From an uncultured Clostridia bacterium (GTDB taxonomy: Bacteria > Bacillota > Clostridia > TANB77 > CAG-508), in contig CAKOXV010000023.1 in the NCBI GenBank assembly GCA_934130355.1, positions 1-17,010 of the forward strand: DNA of 17,010 nt, read 5' to 3'. The notes below the pieces were generated by a model. That model did not search any database and was not told the origin of the DNA. It was given only the letters and a program-made list of their open reading frames with translations. Positions within the stretch are counted from its first letter, which is position 1, and each line of letters starts with the position of its first letter. Both the position numbers and the translations under genes were made by a program. Below, piece after piece: positions 12,050 to 17,010 of this stretch.

Positions 12050-14290
12050 TTAATAATTTTTTCTCATTTGATCTAATGTACTGTTTATTCTTGGTGAAAA
12101 TCCACCGTTGTCATTATTTCTTACAGATGGTGGCATGTATTTATCAGCTTTTTTTGCACCTTGTATTGGATATACCATGTTAGCTAATTTCTTTAATGCT
12201 AAAATAAATTCCTTATCATATCCTTTTAATGATACATCACATGTAACTAATCCGTCTAAATATCTTAAATATGTTTTTAAATCAAATGGTATTGTAACAT
12301 ATTGAACTGTTCTTCTGTCAAATAGTTCTTTTCTAACCGTCATTTCTGGATCATTATATATTGACATTCCACCTATAAGTATTTTTTCATTTATTTCTCT
12401 TGTCTTTATAAATTTGTTTAATACTACTCTTGTTTTAGATGAATTATACATTTCTTGTCCTAATAATTTTCTTACAAAAGCTGTAAGTGGTTGAATTGTT
12501 AATGTATCCATTGATTGTACTAAAAAGATTTCTTGAGCATATTTAAAATATCTTGCTGGTGTATTAAAGTCACAATCCATTATTACTACTGCATGTTGCT
12601 TTACTAATGTTTCTACTATTGGTTCAACATCTTCTAGATTTTCATCATTTTCTAATGGTGATGTGTATATTGTTAAATTTTTATGTTCTTGAATTCCTCT
12701 AGCTATTCCATTTTTTAAATTACTGGTTATTTGATTTGATTGTCTTCTTAATTGTTCATCATTTTTTGTATATATGTAATATGCATTTCTGTTTCTTGTT
12801 AAATCTAGTATTGCAGTATCTATTCCATTTGTTGATAGCAATTCTGCAACATTGTTTACTAAAAATGATGTTCCATTTTTACTTGTTCCTACAAATGCTA
12901 CTAATTTTTGTTCTGGATTCATTATTGTTTCAAGTTTTAGCTCTTGATATTCTTCTTTTTTTGGTATTGCAGGCATAAATGGTGCAAATACTGTTTCTCC
13001 ATCTTCTTGTTCAGTTCCAGGTAATTCTTCTGCTTCTTCCTCAGAATTTTCTGTTTGCTCTTCTTCATCAAATCCTGGTAATACTGTTTCTTCTTCGTCA
13101 AATCCTGGTAATGTAGTTTCATCTTCTTCATCTTCAAATCCAGGTAGTGTTAAATCTTTTTCCTCTTCTGTTTCTTCTACTTCTGCTATTTTTTTAGGTC
13201 TTCCTCTTCCTCGTTTTGTTTGTTGATTTGCTGGCTCTGGTGTATTTTTTCTTGGTCTTCCTCTTCCTCGTTTTAATGGTTGTATATCTTCTTCCATTTC
13301 AGGTAAAGTTGTCTCAGGCATATATTCTTCTTGAGGAATTTCTTCTATTTCAGGTAATTCATCTAATTCTATATCTTCTAATTCGTCTTCATCTTGACTT
13401 TTTCTACTTTGAGAAATTGCATCAGTAGTAGATGCTTTTTTTATTAAGACTTTTTTCTTTTTGCTAGCATCTATTGCAGATGGTATTACAACTGGTTTGT
13501 CTAGATTTTTTTCTTTTTCATTTTTTAGTAATACCTCACTGGTTCCCTTTTTCTCTTCTTTTTTCTCATATCTTACATTGTCTGAGATTTTATTATTAAA
13601 TGAATTTACTTGTTGATATTTTTCTGATTTTTCTTCTAATACTGCTCTTACATTTAAAGGTAAACATTTGCTTATTACTCTTAGTTGTTTATCATTATAT
13701 TGTTCTGCTATACTATCGAAACTTGTTACATATTTATCTTCTTCGTTTGCAATTTTTTTATAATGTGCTAATATGTTCTGAATTTCTATTTCACTTACAT
13801 CATTTTCGTCTTCTTTACCATAAGTAACATCTTCTGAGTCTATTTTATAATAAGCTTTTGCTTCTTTTTTCAAACGTGGTCTATTTATTAATTTACATAC
13901 TTCTGCTGCGCTTCTATCATTTCCAATTATAGCATTATAAATTCCAATTCCAAATAGTTTTACAAGTAATGGTTCTGATTTTGTTCTTCTTTCTGAACAA
14001 ATTAAAATTATAGGTATGTCTTCTCCTTTTGCATTAGAAGCTTCATCACTAATACTATCTAATTTGTCAAACAAAAACTTATCCATTTGTTCATAATCAT
14101 TATTAACATATTGTTCCAAATCTTCACTTATTACTACTCTATCATACGTTTTGTCTCTTTGTAATTCTTTCAATATTGCATTAAAGTAATAAACATTTTT
14201 ATATGAAATTATTTGTTTATACTCCGCTTGATATTTTTTTATTATAGCTTGTGAAGTATTTTCATTACCTACTGCAAATAATACTTTCAT
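12050..14290 (-). CDS. CpaE/MinD-like protein with two AT-hooks and acidic LPGF repeats
   Basis: A 746-residue multidomain protein. Residues about 1-140 look like a degenerate response-regulator receiver, as in CpaE. The middle (about 240-450) is disordered and charged. It carries two AT-hook motifs, KRGRGRPRK (340-348) and KRGRGRPKK (359-367), then acidic repeats with LPGF at 382-385, 394-397 and 404-407 and LPG at 423-425. Residues about 462-710 form a SIMIBI/MinD-like ATPase. Its P-loop is deviant (FVGTSKNGTSF, 466-476) and lacks the usual GK[ST], as CpaE proteins often do. TAILDLT (492-498) and VVIMDCD (568-574) follow at the expected strands. CpaE relatives place Tad pilus machinery at poles. 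The AT-hooks suggest minor-groove binding to A+T-rich DNA. The ATG has GGGAGGGGG upstream. Confidence 0.75.
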   Translation of the reverse strand: MKVLFAVGNENTSQAIIKKYQAEYKQIISYKNVYYFNAILKELQRDKTYDRVVISEDLEQYVNNDYEQMDKFLFDKLDSISDEASNAKGEDIPIILICSERRTKSEPLLVKLFGIGIYNAIIGNDRSAAEVCKLINRPRLKKEAKAYYKIDSEDVTYGKEDENDVSEIEIQNILAHYKKIANEEDKYVTSFDSIAEQYNDKQLRVISKCLPLNVRAVLEEKSEKYQQVNSFNNKISDNVRYEKKEEKKGTSEVLLKNEKEKNLDKPVVIPSAIDASKKKKVLIKKASTTDAISQSRKSQDEDELEDIELDELPEIEEIPQEEYMPETTLPEMEEDIQPLKRGRGRPRKNTPEPANQQTKRGRGRPKKIAEVEETEEEKDLTLPGFEDEEDETTLPGFDEEETVLPGFDEEEQTENSEEEAEELPGTEQEDGETVFAPFMPAIPKKEEYQELKLETIMNPEQKLVAFVGTSKNGTSFLVNNVAELLSTNGIDTAILDLTRNRNAYYIYTKNDEQLRRQSNQITSNLKNGIARGIQEHKNLTIYTSPLENDENLEDVEPIVETLVKQHAVVIMDCDFNTPARYFKYAQEIFLVQSMDTLTIQPLTAFVRKLLGQEMYNSSKTRVVLNKFIKTREINEKILIGGMSIYNDPEMTVRKELFDRRTVQYVTIPFDLKTYLRYLDGLVTCDVSLKGYDKEFILALKKLANMVYPIQGAKKADKYMPPSVRNNDNGGFSPRINSTLDQMRKNY

Positions 14291-14293
14291 TTG

Positions 14294-14695
14294 TTACCCC
14301 CTCCCAAATTTAACAACAATTGCAAATGCAAGTGGTAAAATTTGGCATATTACTAATATTGTTATAAATGAAATCATCATATATAACCCTTTTTCTTGTG
14401 TGTCAAGTTTCCTTATGCCTATTACATATTGATATATAGCACTAAATGCTATTCCTAAGAAGCAAAATGGAATACTATATATTCTAATTAAATTCAATAT
14501 ATATGCTGTTGTTCCATAAGCATCTGAGCCATATTTTTGTATATACTCTTCACGTGTCTTAGCTGCATTTTCCTTTATTTGAATCAACTTACTTTCATTT
14601 TGTTCGTCTATTATATTTGTTGTTGCATATACTTGGCTAGAGCCTACCATTATCACTGCTAATAGTAATATTATTGTTAGTACTACTTTTCTCAT
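14294..14695 (-). CDS. Signal-peptide protein with two membrane helices, VirB2/TrbC-like layout
   Basis: A 133-residue protein. Residues 1-24 form a signal peptide (MRKVVLTIILLLAVIMVGSS, then QVYA as a likely cleavage site). A polar stretch of about 40 residues follows, then two membrane helices (about 70-90 and 105-128) and a short end KFGRG. Signal peptide plus two helices is the layout of VirB2/TrbC pilins and of small secretion-system membrane subunits, but no specific motif proves that. Its stop codon (14294-14296) lies 3 nt before the CpaE-like start, whose ribosome-binding site is formed by its last codons, so translation is probably coupled. The ATG has AAAGGAA upstream. It heads the long operon; its promoter is not clear. 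Confidence 0.55.
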   Translation of the reverse strand: MRKVVLTIILLLAVIMVGSSQVYATTNIIDEQNESKLIQIKENAAKTREEYIQKYGSDAYGTTAYILNLIRIYSIPFCFLGIAFSAIYQYVIGIRKLDTQEKGLYMMISFITILVICQILPLAFAIVVKFGRG

Positions 14696-14759
14696 ATTTT
14701 ATTTCATTCCTTTCACTTTGTTCGTATATTTTCTACCTATATATCATACACTAGATTCC

Positions 14760-14791
14760 AAAAAATAGCAAGGAAAATCTTGCTATTTTTT
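14760..14791 (-). terminator. Second intrinsic terminator after the Arg-rich protein gene
   Basis: A 13-bp stem (14760-14772 with 14779-14791), a 6-nt loop and T runs on both sides, core ATAGCAAG/CTTGCTAT. With 14821-14849 it makes a tandem terminator that insulates the operon beginning at 14695. Confidence 0.82.
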
Positions 14792-14820
14792 TATTTTTTC
14801 TTTATTTTATTTAATTTAAT

Positions 14821-14849
14821 AAAAGACAGACCTATTTGATCTGTCTTTT
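14821..14849 (-). terminator. First intrinsic terminator after the Arg-rich protein gene
   Basis: A 10-bp stem, AAAAGACAGA (14821-14830) with TCTGTCTTTT (14840-14849), around a 9-nt loop, with a T-rich 3' end on the minus strand, 12 nt past the stop at 14862. Confidence 0.82.
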
Positions 14850-14861
14850 TATTGTTCGTCT

Positions 14862-15086
14862 CTATTCCTCTCTTTCTTTTGCAAACCTTATAATGCCTAT
14901 CAAATAGGCAATACCGAGTAACAGTGAAATTACTAAAAACACCTTTGTTGATGTATTTAATACTCCACCAAGAGAAATGTAGCTAACCAAAGGAATTAGC
15001 AACATGACCTCGATTACTACCATAGCAAAAGGAATACGAATCCTCCTGCCGCTGTGATGACTTCTTCTCCGTCTTCTTCTAGTCAT
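14862..15086 (-). CDS. Small Arg-rich two-helix membrane protein
   Basis: A 74-residue protein of unknown function. The N-terminus is very basic (MTRRRRRRSHHSGRRIRIP), followed by two membrane helices (about 20-40 and 46-66) and a short charged tail (FAKEREE). The basic end should face the cytoplasm by the positive-inside rule and could bind nucleic acid or acidic lipid. The ATG has AGGAGGAAG upstream. It is a single-gene unit with its own sigma-A promoter (15137-15165), a dyad over the transcription start and a tandem terminator. I do not recognise a family. Confidence 0.65.
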   Translation of the reverse strand: MTRRRRRRSHHSGRRIRIPFAMVVIEVMLLIPLVSYISLGGVLNTSTKVFLVISLLLGIAYLIGIIRFAKEREE

Positions 15087-15100
15087 ATTTTCTTCCTCCT

Positions 15101-15139
15101 AATAAATGTTTTCGCTAAACTGCGAATATTACATTTATT
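15101..15139. promoter_or_regulatory. Large interrupted dyad over a promoter start site, candidate operator
   Basis: AATAAATGT (15101-15109) and ACATTTATT (15131-15139) are perfect inverted repeats, with TTCGC (15111-15115) and GCGAA (15122-15126) nested inside. The outer right arm overlaps the -10 box of the minus-strand promoter, and the predicted start (about 15130) falls at its edge, so most of the outer arm is not transcribed. That favours a DNA operator over an RNA hairpin, though the inner stem could still fold in the leader. Confidence 0.5.
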
Positions 15140-15165
15140 ATACAACTTTTTCTTCATTTTTGCAA
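15137..15165 (-). promoter_or_regulatory. Sigma-A promoter of the Arg-rich protein gene
   Basis: TTGCAA (15160-15165), a 17-nt spacer and a perfect TATAAT (15137-15142) on the minus strand. The start would be near 15130, about 44 nt before the ATG. Confidence 0.75.
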
Positions 15166-15188
15166 ATTTCCCATTTTATAGTTTTTCT

Positions 15189-15716
15189 TTAAAAGGTAGT
15201 CTCAAAAATTTCAGCAGGTTTCATATCCCCACAATCACTAATAGATTGAAAAGCTATTTTATGGGCTACTATAATTACTGTATCATATTTTTCTTTATAT
15301 TTATTAATAACAGACATAACTCTATTTTTTAATTGTTCTTTTGTTTCCCATTTTCTTTTTTCTTTATTAGGATAAATTCCATCATTTTCAATATAATCTC
15401 TATAATATTCTTTCATTTCTTCGCTATTCTCATATTGAAATGTAAGATCTGGTTGCCACTCTCTTATGTCTGGCTCAACCATAATTTCAAGTCCTGTTTC
15501 TTTGGATATTATACTAGCTGTTTGCAATGCTCTTGTGTATGGCGAAGACACAATAATTTGTGCGTTTTTTAATCTAGCGTCTTTTGATGTTTCTATAACA
15601 TCTTTTATTCTATCTTGTTTCAATGGTGCAAAGTCATGCCCTTGTCCTATAAAACCATGGGTATCGCCATAAGTATAATCTGGTTTACCATGTCTAATTA
15701 AATAAAATGTTGCCAT
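15189..15716 (-). CDS. Histidine phosphatase family protein
   Basis: A 175-residue member of the histidine phosphatase (phosphoglycerate mutase-like) superfamily. The catalytic RHG is in FYLIRHGKPD with His9 as the phospho-acceptor. SSPYTRALQTA (57-67) supplies the second arginine, REWQPD (85-90) the acidic residue and VAHK (150-153) the second histidine, where most members have GH. The substrate cannot be told; members act on phosphosugars, phosphonucleotides, cobalamin precursors or phosphoproteins. The ATG has GGAGGA upstream. It is transcribed away from the DUF4097-like gene. A weak promoter (TTGGAA, 17 nt, TAAATT) may lie upstream, and the 102 bases after the stop hold the promoter and dyad of the next gene. 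Confidence 0.88.
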   Translation of the reverse strand: MATFYLIRHGKPDYTYGDTHGFIGQGHDFAPLKQDRIKDVIETSKDARLKNAQIIVSSPYTRALQTASIISKETGLEIMVEPDIREWQPDLTFQYENSEEMKEYYRDYIENDGIYPNKEKRKWETKEQLKNRVMSVINKYKEKYDTVIIVAHKIAFQSISDCGDMKPAEIFETTF

Positions 15717-15787
15717 ATTTATTCCTCCAATTAATATAAATAAAATTTATCATATTATTTTCTTAATTCCAAGTATTTTTTCAAAAT

Positions 15788-15816
15788 TTGCATTTTATGT
15801 ATATTAGTAGTATAAT
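15788..15816 (+). promoter_or_regulatory. Sigma-A promoter of the DUF4097-like gene
   Basis: TTGCAT (15788-15793), a 17-nt spacer and a perfect TATAAT (15811-15816). The predicted start near 15823 leaves a leader of about 125 nt, unusually long for this window. Confidence 0.8.
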
Positions 15817-15822
15817 AAAAAA

Positions 15823-15956
15823 AGATATAGGCTAAGTCCTATGTCATTTTATCCCTTTTCACTAATTAGTGAGAGAGATAACCTCTAACTTTTTAGCTTA
15901 GGCACGAAGAAACACTAATCAACAATAAAATTTAAGGAGGAAAAATCATGATTAGT
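15823..15956 (+). promoter_or_regulatory. Structured 5' leader with alternative pairings over the start codon
   Basis: The first hairpin is 15824-15831 with 15838-15845 (8 bp), and its loop CTAAGT can pair with GCTTAG (15896-15901) as a pseudoknot. A 12-nt palindrome CACTAATTAGTG (15860-15871) follows, then a small stem AGAG/CTCT (15874-15877 with 15883-15886) before a T run. ACTAATCA (15914-15921) pairs perfectly with TGATTAGT (15949-15956), which includes the start codon, and loops out the AAGGAGG site. ATTAGTG (15865-15871) could instead pair with CACTAAT (15913-15919). The two foldings exclude each other. It matches no riboswitch family I know. Confidence 0.5.
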
Positions 15957-16655
15957 ATTAACGGCAGAATATTTTCAGAAGGCAATGTAACAATCGTCAA
16001 TGGACGGGTCATAAACGGTGGTGGCATCGGCAAGACCCAGAAATTTGATGAAAGGAAAGTGGAAGATTGTAGCAATTTCGAAAAAATAACAATCGATTCG
16101 ATATTTTGCGATGTCAATGTTTCTGTTTCTAATTCTTCCAAAGTTGAAGCACATTTCTATGGTGAGGCAAATATTGACGGAGATGTCAACTTTGATGTTC
16201 AAGTAGTAAATCGTGAACTCAGAATTACATTAAAGTCTACTGGAAGCTGTTTCAATGGAAATTTGAAACTCGATGTTAGCGTACCGAAAAAGACATTCAA
16301 AGTTATTTTGGCAAAGAGTTCATCAGCGAACATCACCTTAAATGAAGGTGTATCCACCGACTATCTCACAGTGAAGACACAGTCTGGCGATTTGGAGACT
16401 AATGCAACAGTCAACAATATTTCTGTTTGTACAATGAGCGGAGATGTCGAACTTTGTATTGATGCAACCCAAGACATTAATGTCGAAGTTTCCACAATGA
16501 GTGGAGATGTGTCAGTAGAATTTAATAACATTGGGCACATCAATCTTTCAACTAGTTCTATGAGTGGGGATGTTAGAAATCGCCACAAAGAAAGCAGAGG
16601 TTACAATGCAGACGTGGATATCTCTACAATGAGTGGAGATATAAGGATCAGATAA
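15948..16655 (+). CDS. DUF4097-like beta-repeat protein
   Basis: A 235-residue protein with no signal peptide or membrane helix, resembling DUF4097-type adhesin-like beta-helix proteins. After an N-terminal segment (INGRIFSEGNVTIVNGRVIN) the C-terminal half repeats a beta-turn motif at intervals of 18-23 residues: TQSGDLE (144), TMSGDVE (162), TMSGDVS (183), SMSGDVR (204) and TMSGDIR (227). The repeats probably stack as rungs of a right-handed beta-solenoid. Function is unknown; relatives often accompany PspC, LiaS-type or stress genes, none of which is seen here. The ATG has AAGGAGG and a long structured leader. Its codons include more G and C than the neighbours, which could mean recent acquisition or high expression. 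Confidence 0.75.
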   Translation: MISINGRIFSEGNVTIVNGRVINGGGIGKTQKFDERKVEDCSNFEKITIDSIFCDVNVSVSNSSKVEAHFYGEANIDGDVNFDVQVVNRELRITLKSTGSCFNGNLKLDVSVPKKTFKVILAKSSSANITLNEGVSTDYLTVKTQSGDLETNATVNNISVCTMSGDVELCIDATQDINVEVSTMSGDVSVEFNNIGHINLSTSSMSGDVRNRHKESRGYNADVDISTMSGDIRIR

Positions 16656-16676
16656 TAATAGCATTTCATGATTTTG

Positions 16677-16713
16677 CAAGCTGTGTTATTGAATAATAGC
16701 ACAGCTTGTTTTT
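16677..16713 (+). terminator. Intrinsic terminator of the DUF4097-like gene
   Basis: A 14-bp stem (16677-16690 with 16695-16708, one G-U pair), a 4-nt loop and a T run, 21 nt after the stop. Confidence 0.88.
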
Positions 16714-16810
16714 ATAGTGAATGAATATTTTATACTTGTTGCAACAAAAAAATACCATCCTTTTCAGAATGATATTTGTATCTCTCTGTATAAAAAAAAT
16801 AGCAATAAAA

Positions 16811-16841
16811 AAGACAATATCTACATTCATAGATTTGTCTT
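16811..16841 (-). terminator. Intrinsic terminator of the tRNA-Asp/tRNA-Phe unit
   Basis: GACAA plus ATCTA pair with TAGAT plus TTGTC, a 10-bp stem with one bulged base and a 6-nt loop. A run of T follows on the minus strand. It starts 6 nt beyond the CCA end of tRNA-Phe. Confidence 0.75.
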
Positions 16842-16847
16842 CATTTC

Positions 16848-16923
16848 TGGTGCCTCGAACGGGAATCGAACCAGTGACACGGGGATTTTCAGTCCCCTGC
16901 TCTACCGACTGAGCTATCGAGGC
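16848..16923 (-). tRNA. tRNA-Phe (anticodon GAA)
   Basis: A 76-nt tRNA with encoded CCA. The acceptor stem GCCTCGA/TCGAGGC, D arm GCTCAGTCGGTAGAGC, anticodon stem GGGGA/TCCCC with loop CTGAAAA (anticodon GAA) and T arm GGTTCGATTCC are all standard. It lies 26 nt downstream of tRNA-Asp and shares its terminator. Confidence 0.97.
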
Positions 16924-16949
16924 TTATATTTTGTTTTTAGATAAAAAAA

Positions 16950-17010
16950 TGGCGACCTGGAACGGGCTCGAACCGTCGACCTCTAGCGTGACAGGCTAGC
17001 GTTCTAACCA
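16950..17010 (-). tRNA. tRNA-Asp (anticodon GUC), 5' end beyond the window
   Basis: The 3' part of a tRNA with encoded CCA. The anticodon stem CTAGC/GCTAG with loop CTGTCAC gives anticodon GTC, and the T arm contains GGTTCGAGCC. The 3' acceptor strand CCAGGTC predicts a 5' strand GACCTGG that lies outside the window, so the gene is cut by the edge and not truncated in the genome. Confidence 0.95.

Noticed and set aside
12937..13137. Minus-strand frame inside the CpaE-like gene
   Set aside because: It is a +1 shadow of the acidic repeat region with no start signals of its own.
15874..15905. preQ1-I riboswitch-like AGAG...CTCT hairpin with a following T-rich stretch
   Set aside because: The conserved loop and A-rich tail of preQ1-I are absent, and the gene downstream is not a queuosine gene.
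16717..16944. Short plus-strand frames across tRNA-Phe
   Set aside because: They read the complement of a clear tRNA, a common source of false proteins.

Overview
The window looks like chromosome from a low-GC, endospore-forming Firmicute of the class Clostridia. The DNA is very A+T rich. Shine-Dalgarno sites of the AGGAGG type precede most genes, and the tRNA genes encode their CCA ends. The gene set includes the forespore sigma factor SigG, a YlmC/YmxH-family sporulation protein, a CarD-family regulator, RbgA/YlqF and the IreB-RuvX-DUF1292 trio. No species can be named from the sequence alone.

Layout. Positions 110-3896 (all minus strand) hold ylmC, sigG, a carD-like gene, dUTPase, a small single-helix envelope protein and comF. 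Several are separated by intrinsic terminators that also hold promoter or ribosome-binding elements of the next gene. At 3939-4022 a divergent promoter pair drives comF to the left and tRNA-Leu(UAA) to the right. Positions 4249-7913 form an accessory-looking block behind the tRNA. It holds a plus-strand HExxH metallopeptidase-like gene and two tandem minus-strand paralogues of unknown function, duplicated together with their promoter and terminator. Positions 7914-9748 hold rbgA, a DUF4406-like gene and a four-helix membrane protein.

Positions 9783-14695 are one tight minus-strand run, in transcription order: a signal-peptide protein with two membrane helices; a 746-residue CpaE/MinD-like protein with two AT-hook motifs and acidic LPGF repeats; a membrane-anchored GAF plus degenerate GGDEF protein; ireB; ruvX; and a DUF1292 gene. 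The first three are the most unusual part of the window. They resemble a Tad-type or secretion-associated, DNA-binding or signalling module placed upstream of a conserved housekeeping trio.

Positions 14760-17010 hold an Arg-rich two-helix protein with a large dyad across its promoter, a histidine phosphatase, a DUF4097-like beta-repeat protein behind a roughly 125-nt structured leader that could hide its start codon, and the minus-strand genes tRNA-Phe(GAA) and tRNA-Asp(GUC), the latter cut by the window edge.

The best candidates for something undescribed are the AT-hook/CpaE-like plus degenerate GGDEF module, the DUF4097 leader RNA, the tandem paralogue pair with a visible repeat-mediated deletion, and the sigG start region, where a UUG codon and its Shine-Dalgarno site lie in or beside the upstream terminator hairpin. 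No CRISPR array, transposase or phage gene was seen.
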